The notes under the pieces are model-generated. The model saw only the letters and a list, made by a program, of their open reading frames with translations. It did no database searches and was not told where the DNA came from. From positions 1 to 64,000 of the forward strand of contig NZ_JAUOPC010000005.1 of assembly GCF_030546805.1 (NCBI RefSeq): a DNA stretch of 64,000 nt. Direction: 5' to 3'. Position 1 is the stretch's first letter, and every line of letters starts with the position of its first letter. The stretch is from Cyclobacterium sp. 1_MG-2023 (GTDB lineage Bacteria; Bacteroidota; Bacteroidia; Cytophagales; Cyclobacteriaceae). The position numbers and the translations under genes are program-made. Positions 55,422-64,000 of the stretch are shown here, piece by piece.

Positions 55422-56663
55422 ATGAAACGGACATTGAAAAGTTATAAAATAATAAATGACCCTGTCTATGGGTTCATCAACATTCCAAGTGAATTGATTT
55501 TTGCCGTCATTGACCATCCTTACTTTCAAAGGTTACGTAGAATCAAGCAACTTGGTTTGACTGATATGGTATACCCCGGAGCCTTGCATACGCGTTTTCA
55601 TCATGCCATCGGAGCGATGCACCTTATGAGCATCACCTTGGATCAACTTCGGAATAAAGGAATTGAAATTTCTGATGAAGAATATGAAGCTGCATTGCTT
55701 GCCATTCTCCTCCATGACATTGGTCACGGCCCTTTCTCCCATGCATTGGAGTCCATTCTTTTAAAAGGACAGCATCATGAAACCTTATCTCTTCTCTTCT
55801 TTGACGAATTGAATAAACAATTTAATGGTCAACTTTCCAGGGCAAGAGAAATTTTTGTCGGAAGTTACGAAAGAAAATTCTTTCACCAACTAGTCTCAAG
55901 TCAATTGGATATCGATAGATTAGACTATTTACAGCGGGATTGCTTTTTTACGGGAGTTTCTGAGGGTACCATTGGAGCTGATAGGATTATTAAAATGATG
56001 ACCATAATTAATGATGAGGTGGTCATTGAAGAGAAAGGAATCTACAGTATAGAAAATTTTCTCAATGCAAGAAGGCTTATGTATTGGCAGGTTTACCTAC
56101 ACAAAACCACGGTTTGCGCTGAGAAAATGCTTATCAATTTGATCCTAAGGGCCAAGTACCTGGCACGATCTGGTGAAACGCTCCCAGGATCTATAGAGTT
56201 TTTGGGATTTTTAAAGAAAGACCTTCCTCAAGAAAATCCGCCGGGGACACCAATTTGGCTAAATGATTTTGCACAACTGGATGACCTGGACATTTGGGGT
56301 GCTATAAAACTTTGGAAAAACACGGATGATTTTGTCCTGAAAGAGATTTCAAAAATGTTTTTAACCAGAAACTTATTCAAAATTCATTTCAGTAATAACC
56401 CATTCAAAAGACAGGAAATTGATAAATTAAAATTAAAAACTCAAAAAAAATTAGCCATTTCTGACGATGAAATAAAGTATTTTTTCTCTGAAGGTGAAAT
56501 TAGTAATTATGGATATTTAACAGAAAATAAAATTTTAATTTTAACAAAAAAGGGCAAAGTCCAAGACGTAGCTACCGCCGCAGATTTGCCGAACATCAAA
56601 GCGATGAGTAAAATTGTTAAAAAACACTATGCTTGTCATGCTAAAAATTTAACTTTACGGTAA
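55422..56663 (+). CDS. HD-domain phosphohydrolase (dGTPase-like)
   Basis: A 413-residue soluble protein with a metal-binding HD domain. Features are DPVYGFINIPSELI, FQRLRRIKQLG, HTRFHHAIGAMHL with the first His residues, LLHDIGHGPFSHALE with the HD pair, and DIDRLDYLQRDCFFTG with the last Asp. This resembles YdhJ/SAMHD1-like proteins that remove triphosphate from dNTPs or hydrolyse related nucleotides; the substrate is not known. Its gene is 16 bp before lpxD, so it is transcribed with the lipid A genes, a common Bacteroidota layout. Confidence 0.9.
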   Translation: MKRTLKSYKIINDPVYGFINIPSELIFAVIDHPYFQRLRRIKQLGLTDMVYPGALHTRFHHAIGAMHLMSITLDQLRNKGIEISDEEYEAALLAILLHDIGHGPFSHALESILLKGQHHETLSLLFFDELNKQFNGQLSRAREIFVGSYERKFFHQLVSSQLDIDRLDYLQRDCFFTGVSEGTIGADRIIKMMTIINDEVVIEEKGIYSIENFLNARRLMYWQVYLHKTTVCAEKMLINLILRAKYLARSGETLPGSIEFLGFLKKDLPQENPPGTPIWLNDFAQLDDLDIWGAIKLWKNTDDFVLKEISKMFLTRNLFKIHFSNNPFKRQEIDKLKLKTQKKLAISDDEIKYFFSEGEISNYGYLTENKILILTKKGKVQDVATAADLPNIKAMSKIVKKHYACHAKNLTLR

Positions 56664-56679
56664 AAATTAATTAATCCCA

Positions 56680-57699
56680 ATGGAATTCACCATCGATCAA
56701 ATTGCTCAACTTTTGGAAGGAACTGTAGAAGGTGATGGTTCGCAGGTAATTAATACCCTCAAAAAAATCCAAGAAGGCACCTCTGGTAGCATAGGGTTTC
56801 TTTCTAACCTGAAATATGAAAAGTACCTCTACACCACCAATTGCACTGCAATTATTGTTTCTGAGGACTTCACACCTAAAAAAACAATCACTACAACCTT
56901 AATTAAGGTAAAGGATCCATATACAGCTTTTTCTAAATTGCTTGAAAGTTATGCGGAATTGACAAAGCCTAATCCGTTAGGAAAAGAAGAGCCTTGCTTT
57001 CTTGGTGAAAACAGTAGCATTGGAGAAGGGTTTTACCAAGGGGCTTATTCATATATTGGTAAAAATTGCACCATTGGAGAAAATGTCAAAATTTTCCCTC
57101 AAGTTTACATTGGAGATGATGTTACCATAGGTAACAATTGTGTATTCCATCCGGGAGTAAAAATTTATGCCCAAACAAAAATTGGCAATGACTGCGAGAT
57201 TCACGCGGGGACAATCATCGGGTCAGATGGTTTTGGTTTCTCTCCACAGGCAGATGGCACCTACAAAAACGTCCCCCAATTGGGTAACGTTGTATTGGAA
57301 GACAATATTAGCATTGGCGCCAATTCTACCATAGACTGTGCCACTTTGGGTTCAACTTTAATTAAAAAGGGAGCAAAACTAGACAATCAAGTTCAAATTG
57401 CCCACAATGTTACCATAGGTGAAAATACCGTAATAGCTTCCCAAGCAGGTGTTGCCGGATCCACTATAATAGGTAAAAATTGCGTCTTGGCCGGAAAATC
57501 TTCCATTGTAGGACATATTGAGCTTGCAGAACGAACTGTTGTTGGAGGGAATACCGGAATAATGAAGTCAGTTAATGAACCAGGAACAACGCTTTTTGGT
57601 TTTATAGGCTTTGACTTAAAAGCATCCCTTAAATCTTATTCTATCTTTAAGAAGTTACCTTTACTTCAAGACAAATTAAGAGAGCTTGAAAAAAAATAA
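56680..57699 (+). CDS. lpxD: UDP-3-O-acyl-glucosamine N-acyltransferase
   Basis: The 339-residue lipid A enzyme adds the second hydroxyacyl chain from acyl-ACP. It has an N-terminal LpxD domain (GSIGFLSNLKYEKYLYTT) and a left-handed beta-helix of hexapeptide repeats from about residue 110 (IGKNCTIGENVKIFPQ onward). The catalytic His is in VQIAHNVTIGE, and IKSV-type tail segment follows. Works just before and after LpxC and LpxA, encoded downstream. Confidence 0.96.
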   Translation: MEFTIDQIAQLLEGTVEGDGSQVINTLKKIQEGTSGSIGFLSNLKYEKYLYTTNCTAIIVSEDFTPKKTITTTLIKVKDPYTAFSKLLESYAELTKPNPLGKEEPCFLGENSSIGEGFYQGAYSYIGKNCTIGENVKIFPQVYIGDDVTIGNNCVFHPGVKIYAQTKIGNDCEIHAGTIIGSDGFGFSPQADGTYKNVPQLGNVVLEDNISIGANSTIDCATLGSTLIKKGAKLDNQVQIAHNVTIGENTVIASQAGVAGSTIIGKNCVLAGKSSIVGHIELAERTVVGGNTGIMKSVNEPGTTLFGFIGFDLKASLKSYSIFKKLPLLQDKLRELEKK

Positions 57700-57750
57700 T
57701 AAATTTGAAAATTGAATTGGAGCACCTCTAGTATATAGTTATATATTTAA

Positions 57751-59145
57751 ATGAAAGTAAAACAGCATACCATAAAAAAACAAGTTACCCTGAACGGTGT
57801 AGGTCTACATACGGGAGTAGTAGCTAACATGACCTTTTTGCCCGCCAGTCCTAACCATGGGTATAAATTCCAAAGAATGGATCTGGAGGGACAGCCAATA
57901 ATTGATGCTGATGTAGACAATGTGGTAGATGTATCAAGGGGGACTACACTAGAGCAAGGTGGTGCAAGGGTATTTACTGTTGAGCATGTATTGGCTGCGC
58001 TTGTAGGAATGGAAATAGACAATGTGCTGATCCAACTTAACGGGCCTGAGCCGCCAATTTTGGATGGAAGTAGTATCCAATTCATCAACATCCTAGAAGA
58101 TGCAGGACTTGAAGAACAAAATGCCTTAAGGAGATTTTTTGAAGTTCCCGAAAGCATCCATTATAGAGACAGCGCCAGAGAGGTAGAAATTGCTGCTTTG
58201 CCATTAGATGATTTTCGAGTTACTGTAATGGTAGATTACAACTCTCCCGTATTGGGAAGTCAGCATGCCTCCATAACAGACATCAGCCAATTTCGACAAG
58301 AAATCGCTTCATGCAGAACATTTTGTTTCTTGCATGAGTTGGAGATGTTGTATAAAAACAACCTTATAAAGGGTGGTGATCTCAACAATGCCATTGTGGT
58401 TGTAGACAGAATAGTGGAAGAAAAAGAACTTGCTAACCTTGCGAAAATGTTCAATAAGCAAAAGGTAGAAGTTAAAAAAGAGGGCATATTGAATAATGTT
58501 GAGTTAAGGTATAAAAATGAGCCTGCCAGACATAAACTTTTGGATGTGATCGGAGACTTGGCATTAGTAGGACGACCACTAAAAGCACAAATCTTAGCAG
58601 CAAGACCCGGCCATGCCGCCAATGTAGCCTTTGCGAAAAAAATAAAACGAGCAATGGAGAAAGCAGGGCCCATGCACATCCCATATTACGATCCTAAATC
58701 ACCACCTGTACTAGACATTAATCAAATTAGCAATATCCTACCGCACAGGTATCCTTTCCAATTATTAGACAAGGTGATCTACCTGGATGATAAAGTAGTG
58801 GCCGGTGTAAAGAACGTCACTATTAATGAACCGTTTTTTATGGGGCACTTTCCCAATAATCCTGTCATGCCTGGCGTTTTGCAAGTAGAAGCCATGGCTC
58901 AAACAGGCGGAATACTGGTTTTGAGTACTGTAGAAGATCCGGAAAATTATTGGACCTATTTTCTTAGTATAGAAAACTGCAAATTCCGGAAGATGGTACT
59001 GCCCGGTGACACATTGATTTTTAAATGTGAGTTACTTAATCCAATAAGAAGAGGAATAGCAAAAATGAAAGGGGAGGCATTTGTTGGAAACGCCTTGGTT
59101 TGCGAAGCAATTATGACTGCCAGCATTGTAAGAAAAGACGCATGA
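57751..59145 (+). CDS. lpxC/fabZ: LpxC-FabZ fusion (UDP-acyl-GlcNAc deacetylase/3-hydroxyacyl-ACP dehydratase)
   Basis: A 464-residue bifunctional protein. Residues 1 to about 310 are LpxC: GVGLHTGVVANMTFLPA, the zinc-binding EHVLAALVGMEIDN, CRTFCFLHELEML, and HKLLDVIGDLALVG with more zinc ligands. Residues from about 320 are FabZ: ISNILPHRYPFQLLDKV with catalytic His, and MGHFPNNPVMPGVLQVEAMAQ with catalytic Glu. LpxC removes the acetyl group in the committed lipid A step; FabZ dehydrates 3-hydroxyacyl-ACP for fatty acid elongation. Both draw on the same hydroxyacyl pool, and the fusion is characteristic of Bacteroidota. Confidence 0.96.
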   Translation: MKVKQHTIKKQVTLNGVGLHTGVVANMTFLPASPNHGYKFQRMDLEGQPIIDADVDNVVDVSRGTTLEQGGARVFTVEHVLAALVGMEIDNVLIQLNGPEPPILDGSSIQFINILEDAGLEEQNALRRFFEVPESIHYRDSAREVEIAALPLDDFRVTVMVDYNSPVLGSQHASITDISQFRQEIASCRTFCFLHELEMLYKNNLIKGGDLNNAIVVVDRIVEEKELANLAKMFNKQKVEVKKEGILNNVELRYKNEPARHKLLDVIGDLALVGRPLKAQILAARPGHAANVAFAKKIKRAMEKAGPMHIPYYDPKSPPVLDINQISNILPHRYPFQLLDKVIYLDDKVVAGVKNVTINEPFFMGHFPNNPVMPGVLQVEAMAQTGGILVLSTVEDPENYWTYFLSIENCKFRKMVLPGDTLIFKCELLNPIRRGIAKMKGEAFVGNALVCEAIMTASIVRKDA

Positions 59146-59921
59146 TCAGTAAACTATCCGAAATAAGTGAAAAGGCCCATTTGGGGGAAAATGTTTCAAT
59201 AGAAGCTTTCACGTCTGTCCATCCTGATGTTGAAATTGGGGATGGCACGTGGATAGGTTCAAATGTCACCATTTATCCTGGAGCAAGAATTGGTAAGAAT
59301 TGCAGAATCTTTCCCGGAGCAGTAATCGCTGCAATTCCCCAAGATTTGAAATTCAATGGCGAGCCATCTTTGGTTGAAATTGGAGACAATACAACCATCA
59401 GAGAGTTTGTAACAATTAACCGAGGAACCGCAGATAAACAAACCACCAAAATCGGTGATAACTGTCTGATAATGGCCTATGTTCATATTGCCCATGATTG
59501 CATCATTCAAAATCGTGTAATCATTGCTAATTCCGTACAAGTAGCAGGACATGTTACCATTGATGATTGGGCTTTTGTGGGAGGGAGTAGTGCCATTCAT
59601 CAATTTGTGAAAATAGGTATGCATAGCATGATCTCAGGAGGTTCTCTTGTTAGAAAAGATGTACCACCATTTACTAAAGCCGCTAGAGAGCCTTTGAGTT
59701 ATGCGGGGGTAAATTCATTGGGTCTAAGAAGAAGGGGCTTTGAAAGCAATACCATTAGTGAAATACAAGAAGTGTATCGATTCTTATTTTTAAACAATTG
59801 GAACAATAGCAAAGCATTGGAAGAAATCGAAATCAATCTACCTGCAACCAAAGAGCGGGACGAAATAGTCAATTTCATCCGATCTTCGGAAAGAGGTGTA
59901 ATGAAAGGTTATATCCAATAA
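59142..59921 (+). CDS. lpxA: UDP-N-acetylglucosamine acyltransferase
   Basis: The 259-residue first enzyme of lipid A synthesis. I choose the ATG at 59142, which overlaps the LpxC-FabZ stop as ATGA; the longer frame from 59100 is out-of-frame LpxC-FabZ sequence. The left-handed beta-helix contains VSIEAFTSVHPDVEIGDGT, FNGEPSLVEIGDNTTIREF and the catalytic His in YVHIAHDCIIQNR. GINSLGLRRRGF-like VNSLGLRRRGFESNTI marks the C-terminal domain. Translationally coupled to the fusion gene; the ABC ATPase gene follows after 2 bp. Confidence 0.96.
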   Translation: MISKLSEISEKAHLGENVSIEAFTSVHPDVEIGDGTWIGSNVTIYPGARIGKNCRIFPGAVIAAIPQDLKFNGEPSLVEIGDNTTIREFVTINRGTADKQTTKIGDNCLIMAYVHIAHDCIIQNRVIIANSVQVAGHVTIDDWAFVGGSSAIHQFVKIGMHSMISGGSLVRKDVPPFTKAAREPLSYAGVNSLGLRRRGFESNTISEIQEVYRFLFLNNWNNSKALEEIEINLPATKERDEIVNFIRSSERGVMKGYIQ

Positions 59922-59923
59922 GT

Positions 59924-60550
59924 ATGTTGTCTGTAAAGCTGGAAGGGGCAGGAAAGAAATTTCAGCGAGAGTGGATATTTAGAAACCTAAGTCTTGCACT
60001 CAAACTAGGTTCAAAAACCGCTATAATAGGCAGCAATGGCTCTGGAAAATCCACATTGATTAAATGTCTATCCTCGCAAATGCCTTTGACAGAAGGAAAG
60101 TTGAGTTTCAATTGGAAGCAAAAGGAGCTTGCCATAGAGGATGTTTATAAATATTTGTCCATTAGTGCCCCATACCTAGACTTACCTGAAGAATTTTCTC
60201 TTAAGGAATTTTTAAAATTTCATTTCAAATTCAAAACACCTAGTGAGGGATTAAATATTCAACAGATTATAGAGATAATGTATCTGGAAAATGCTGTCAA
60301 CAAACCCATAAATTATTTTTCCTCGGGGATGAAACAGCGATTAAAACTCGGCCTTTGCTTTTTTTCCAATTCACCATTAATGCTATTGGATGAGCCTACC
60401 TCTAATTTAGACGAAAGAGGCATTCAATGGTACCGTGATTTAATCCATCAATATGGAGGTAATAAATGCATCTTCATTGCCTCAAATGATAAAAGAGAGT
60501 TTGATTTTTGTGAAGAAATTGTTTCAATTGAAGATTATAAACTAAAGTGA
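59924..60550 (+). CDS. ABC transporter ATP-binding protein
   Basis: This 208-residue ATPase subunit has Walker A GSNGSGKST (around residues 36-44), signature NYFSSGMKQRLKLGL, and Walker B LMLLDEPTSNLDERG. No membrane domain or permease gene is adjacent, so the partner is elsewhere or the protein is non-transport. It is the last gene of the lpx operon, which suggests a role in envelope or lipid export (inference). The family is clear but the substrate is unknown. Confidence 0.88.
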   Translation: MLSVKLEGAGKKFQREWIFRNLSLALKLGSKTAIIGSNGSGKSTLIKCLSSQMPLTEGKLSFNWKQKELAIEDVYKYLSISAPYLDLPEEFSLKEFLKFHFKFKTPSEGLNIQQIIEIMYLENAVNKPINYFSSGMKQRLKLGLCFFSNSPLMLLDEPTSNLDERGIQWYRDLIHQYGGNKCIFIASNDKREFDFCEEIVSIEDYKLK

Positions 60551-60596
60551 ATACTTTGATAAAATCCGGAAATGATTAATTTTACCTTTTAAGGAT

Positions 60597-61082
60597 ATGG
60601 ATATGAGAGCGCTAGTGAGAAATTATTTTATTTTTATTTTAGTAGTATTCGCCGCTTGTACTGAGGGCACTAGTGGTGAACCGGAAAAAACTGCCGAAGA
60701 AACAGCCACTGAACTTTTGGCCGGCTTGGAAGGCAGTCAGACTTGGACACTAGCAAACGGAGGCTCCGTTTCTAAAGACGGAACCACAGTCACCAACGAT
60801 TTCGAAGGCTTTGAACTCCGCTTTATAGCCAACAATACGGGTAAGTCCTATACTACAATAAACAGCAACCTATTGTTTGACAGCAATGGAAACTGGGTCT
60901 TTTCAGGATCAAATTACGATAAAATCACCCTTTCAGGCATTCAACCCGCATCAAACAAAGAAATTTCATTTACTAAAAACCAGGAAAAGTTACGCTTGGA
61001 ATTTGTGGTGCCTGCACCTCAAAACGCCCGCGTTAATGCTTTGGCCGGTTTTTATGTCTTTGACTTAACCCTTCTCAATTAA
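60597..61082 (+). CDS. Small lipoprotein of unknown function
   Basis: A 161-residue protein with a lipoprotein signal (VVFAAC, Cys at about 22), then an acidic Thr/Glu-rich linker and a beta-rich domain (TWTLANGGSVSKDGTTVTN, GNWVFSGSNYDKITLSG). It could be a small lipocalin- or DUF-type surface domain, but I do not recognise the family. An in-frame ATG at 60603 is an equally good start. It may be co-transcribed with the following exported protein (20-bp gap). Confidence 0.6.
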   Translation: MDMRALVRNYFIFILVVFAACTEGTSGEPEKTAEETATELLAGLEGSQTWTLANGGSVSKDGTTVTNDFEGFELRFIANNTGKSYTTINSNLLFDSNGNWVFSGSNYDKITLSGIQPASNKEISFTKNQEKLRLEFVVPAPQNARVNALAGFYVFDLTLLN

Positions 61083-61102
61083 ACTCACAAAACAAGTAGA
61101 AA

Positions 61103-61528
61103 ATGTTTAAATACTTCTTTACCCTATGTTTCCTTTTTTCTTCAGCATTAATGGCTCAAGAAAAACAAATCGTGGCAGTAGAAAATGCCGTTGCTGAATT
61201 AGTGGATGCCATGGTGGCCGGTGATGCCTCTCGCCTTGAGAAAATCACAGATCCAAACCTTAGCTATGGCCACTCAAACGGCTTGATTGAAAACCAAAGT
61301 GAGTTTATTAAAGCCTTGACTTCTGGGGTTTCAAACTTTACTGAAATTGACATTCAAAATCAAACCGTCAGTGTTACAGGGAAAACCGCTCTTGTCAGAC
61401 ATTTTCTAATAGGTAAAACGCACAATAAAGATAGTGCCCCGGGCCCTGTAAACCTTGGTGTATTAACGGTATGGCAAAAGAAAGGTAAATCTTGGATTTT
61501 ACTTGCTCGTCAGGCCTATAAAAGATAA
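61103..61528 (+). CDS. Exported NTF2-like (SnoaL/DUF4440-type) protein
   Basis: This 141-residue protein has a signal peptide (ending at ALMAQ, residue 19). Then comes a cone-shaped NTF2-like fold pattern: VENAVAELVDAMVAGDASRLEKITDPNLSY, LTSGVSNFTEIDIQNQTVSV and a closing strand pair VLTVWQKKGKSWILLARQAY. Such proteins are binding or enzymatic domains of many kinds; DUF4440 members have no common substrate. Likely periplasmic. Confidence 0.78.
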   Translation: MFKYFFTLCFLFSSALMAQEKQIVAVENAVAELVDAMVAGDASRLEKITDPNLSYGHSNGLIENQSEFIKALTSGVSNFTEIDIQNQTVSVTGKTALVRHFLIGKTHNKDSAPGPVNLGVLTVWQKKGKSWILLARQAYKR

Positions 61529-61538
61529 AAAAGGAAAA

Positions 61539-61594
61539 CAGGGGTAACAGTTTTAACCGCTGTTAATCTTTAAACTGCACCAATGTTACCCCTG
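61539..61594. terminator. Convergent hairpin between NTF2-like gene and mutS2
   Basis: CAGGGGTAACA (61539-61549) pairs with TGTTACCCCTG (61584-61594), with a smaller nested AACAG/CTGTT stem inside. The right arm lies in the last codons of mutS2. It separates two convergent genes. Confidence 0.55.
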
Positions 61595-63956
61595 AACCTC
61601 CCCTATCTGCATGTTCATCAGAAAACCCTGCCACTGAGGAAGAATTTCTGAGGAGGTTTCTTGTCAATTCCCTAAGAATCCCATCACCTTTTCCATGGAT
61701 TACCTTCACATCATTGATGCCCAGCATATGTGCTTCATCAATAAAATTCTGAATCAATCCAAAAACTTCTTCACCTCTCTTACCTCTAATGTCCAAGTTG
61801 GGTGAGAAATTAGCCATCTTAGAAGTGGTGTCATAACTCATTCTTTTATCGATTGCCCGCTTTTCTTTTTTAAGAGAGGTATTGGATATTTTTTCCAACC
61901 GATTAAGCTTCACTGTTGATTTTAGGTCCCCAATGACTATGGAAACCTGCTTGCCTTTGATTTCCAACACCTCTGCCAAGGCGCCATTGTCTTTGATCCT
62001 CACTTGATCCCCAAGGCCTATGGCTCCACTTTCCACCTTTATGGTTTCCTTCTGTACGATTGGTTTCTTTTCCGGTTTAATTCCGGCTTTATGTTCATCA
62101 AGTTCCTGCCTTATTTTTTTGGTCGCTTCCTTATTGGCTTGTGATTCTTTAATGGAGCGGATGGTATTTTCAATTTTCCGATTGGTATCGTCTAATAACA
62201 GCTTTGCTTGGGCTTTGGCTTCATTTAATATGGCCTTTTTCTGATCTTCAAGAGTTGCCTTCAGTGCATTGTATTCTTTCAGCCTGGAAGCCAGCAATCG
62301 GTCTTTGCGCTCAGCTTCAACTATTAGGCTCTCATACTTGCTTTTTTCACTTTCCACCTTTAAAAGCAACTTGTCATAGCGCACCCTAGTTTCTCCGATC
62401 TGGGCTTTTGCATGAAGTACAATTTCCTTCGGTATACCAATTTTACCTGCAATTTCAAAAGCAAAAGAACTTCCGGGCTTCCCTATCTCCAGCTCATATA
62501 ATGGTTCTAGGCGATCCACATCAAACCTCATCGCTCCATTCACCATCCCATGACTCTTAGAGGCCAGCTGTTTTAAATTACCATAATGAGTAGTTACCAA
62601 ACCAAATGCACCTGATTTATTCAATGCAATCAATAGTGCCTCTGCTATGGCACCACCAAACTGTGGTTCCGTACCTGTACCAAATTCATCAATAAAAAAT
62701 AGCGTTCGCTTATTGGCAAAAAAGGTAAAGTGCTTCATATTCATCAAATGCGAACTATAAGTACTGAGGTCATTCTCAATATTTTGTTCATCTCCTATAT
62801 CAATAAAGAATTGATCAAAAATAGCACACTTCGACTTGGGCTCCATCGGAACAAGTAAGCCACACTGAAACATATATTGCACCAATGCCACGGTTTTAAG
62901 TGTCACTGACTTCCCTCCTGCATTGGGCCCTGATATTACCAACAAGCGATGATTGGGGTCCAACTTTATGGAAACAGGCACAATGGCTTTTCCCTGATGC
63001 TTGAGAGACATTTCCAGAAGTGGATGCCTGGCTTTTTGCCAAGCCATCTCCCGTTCTTTTACCATCTCTGGATTAATCCCATTGATCTTTAATGCAAACT
63101 TGGCCTTGGCTCGAATAAAATCAACCATGCCCAAAAAATGAAACGCTCTCTTTAATGTGGGGATATATTCCCGGAGCTCATCGGTAAGTTTGGTAAGGAT
63201 CTTTTGCACCTCTCTTCGCTCCATATACAAGAGGTCTTTGATATCATTGTTGATATCCAAGACCTCTGCAGGCTCTAGATATACAGTCTGGCCTGTTGCC
63301 GACTCATCATGAATAAACCCTTTGATGCGTCTTTTATACTCTGCTAGAATCGGGATCACCATTCTCCCTCCCCTGATGGTAATGGATGCATCTTCAGGTG
63401 TAAAACCCTGAGATTTTGCAGACCTATAAATACTATCGAGCACTTTTCGTATCCGATTTTCTTCATAAGCAAGCTGTGTCCGCACAATGTTTAACTCCTT
63501 GGAAGCATTGTCCTTCATTTTCCCCTTGTCATCCAAGACCCGGTCAATACTGAATGTGAGGGAAATATTATCTTCTACCATCCCCAAGAGCTGAAACAGT
63601 TGCGGGTATTCTTCAGCATTCTTTTTGAAGAAAAGCACGCAACTTTCCAGGGTCTTTAGACCCAAGCGGATTTCATGAAAATCCTCCTCAAACAAAAAGG
63701 TACCTTCTATTTTAGCCTTATTGAGGTAAGGATAAATATTGATATAATTGTTATTGGGAAATGCTTCTCCTGAGACCAATATCTGCCTGAACTCCTCAGT
63801 TTGGGTCAAAAGCCTGCTGAGCAACTTCCTGTCTTTTGAGAAAGCAATTTTTTTTACAAAATCAGCACCCAGTACACCAGTACATTCCTCTCTTATTAAA
63901 TCTTTGATTTTATCAAAGTCTATTTTTTCCTCCAAATTTTCTGGATACAATTTCAT
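61563..63956 (-). CDS. mutS2: Endonuclease MutS2
   Basis: A 797-residue protein with a MutS-like core and clamp helices, Walker A GPNAGGKS at 343-350, Walker B FFIDEFGTGTEP, and VTTHYGNLKQLA in the ATPase. A long coiled coil follows (about 515-620). The C-terminal Smr nuclease domain has LDIRGKRGEEVFGL and VIHGKGDGILREL. MutS2 resolves branched DNA and suppresses recombination; some members act on collided ribosomes. The mismatch-binding domain of MutS is missing, as expected for MutS2. Full length within the window. Confidence 0.95.
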   Translation of the reverse strand: MKLYPENLEEKIDFDKIKDLIREECTGVLGADFVKKIAFSKDRKLLSRLLTQTEEFRQILVSGEAFPNNNYINIYPYLNKAKIEGTFLFEEDFHEIRLGLKTLESCVLFFKKNAEEYPQLFQLLGMVEDNISLTFSIDRVLDDKGKMKDNASKELNIVRTQLAYEENRIRKVLDSIYRSAKSQGFTPEDASITIRGGRMVIPILAEYKRRIKGFIHDESATGQTVYLEPAEVLDINNDIKDLLYMERREVQKILTKLTDELREYIPTLKRAFHFLGMVDFIRAKAKFALKINGINPEMVKEREMAWQKARHPLLEMSLKHQGKAIVPVSIKLDPNHRLLVISGPNAGGKSVTLKTVALVQYMFQCGLLVPMEPKSKCAIFDQFFIDIGDEQNIENDLSTYSSHLMNMKHFTFFANKRTLFFIDEFGTGTEPQFGGAIAEALLIALNKSGAFGLVTTHYGNLKQLASKSHGMVNGAMRFDVDRLEPLYELEIGKPGSSFAFEIAGKIGIPKEIVLHAKAQIGETRVRYDKLLLKVESEKSKYESLIVEAERKDRLLASRLKEYNALKATLEDQKKAILNEAKAQAKLLLDDTNRKIENTIRSIKESQANKEATKKIRQELDEHKAGIKPEKKPIVQKETIKVESGAIGLGDQVRIKDNGALAEVLEIKGKQVSIVIGDLKSTVKLNRLEKISNTSLKKEKRAIDKRMSYDTTSKMANFSPNLDIRGKRGEEVFGLIQNFIDEAHMLGINDVKVIHGKGDGILRELTRNLLRNSSSVAGFSDEHADRGGSGVTLVQFKD

Positions 63957-64000
63957 TTATGGCTGTTGGTTTTGCTGTGCTTCTTTTTCCTTTACGGACA

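Noticed and set aside
59100-59141. TTG start extending lpxA upstream
   Set aside because: The extra codons lie in the end of the LpxC-FabZ gene; the ATGA overlap and family length support 59142.

Overview
The window looks like chromosomal DNA of a Bacteroidota bacterium, most likely a Cytophagales/Cyclobacteriaceae-type marine or environmental strain (inference from gene content; no rRNA is present to confirm it). Support comes from a SusC/SusD pair, a T9SS-type cargo protein with a gliding-motility C-terminal domain, the T9SS regulator PorX, an LpxC-FabZ fusion, a four-helix-bundle gene bracketed by ATCAC repeats, and several promoter-like TAnnTTTG elements.

Layout. 0-4.8 kb: an AT-rich accessory island on the minus strand. 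It encodes a reverse transcriptase, a PD-(D/E)XK-type nuclease overlapping it by ATGA, and a membrane-anchored HerA/DUF87 ATPase. A ~28-bp-stem hairpin sits between the last two, and an IS21-like terminal repeat lies at the island's left edge. This is the best candidate for an undescribed (probably anti-phage) system. 5-8 kb: a lipoprotein serpin, REP-like GC palindromes and a DUF4221-like lipoprotein. 8-21.4 kb: a sugar-acid/polysaccharide utilisation locus with three twin-arginine-signal enolase-superfamily enzymes (one DgoD-like, one ManD-like), SusC/SusD and a sulfatase. It is interrupted by a 2.2-kb gene-free stretch carrying two ~410-bp copies and a third, partial copy of a structured repeat, and by a repeat-flanked four-helix-bundle gene.

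21.5-34.2 kb: truA, a DUF4494 gene, outer-membrane barrel proteins, a sugar porter overlapping a fructokinase, an operon of sodium symporter, GNAT acetyltransferase and alanine/ornithine-type racemase, and the sdhCAB succinate dehydrogenase/fumarate reductase operon. 34.7-46.2 kb: a large T9SS-sorted surface protein, fabD, a lipoprotein, folK, sppA, an endo/exonuclease/phosphatase-family protein, valS and ppa.

46.4-52.1 kb: a tightly overlapped four-gene signalling operon (ThiF-like adenylyltransferase, GNAT-like protein, 7TMR-DISM histidine kinase, receiver-histidine kinase) with a divergent receiver-only protein. 52.2-55.4 kb: porX-tsaE-ald. 55.4-60.5 kb: a lipid A operon (HD phosphohydrolase, lpxD, lpxC/fabZ, lpxA, ABC ATPase). 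The window ends with two small exported proteins and mutS2 on the minus strand. No rRNA, tRNA or CRISPR array was recognised.
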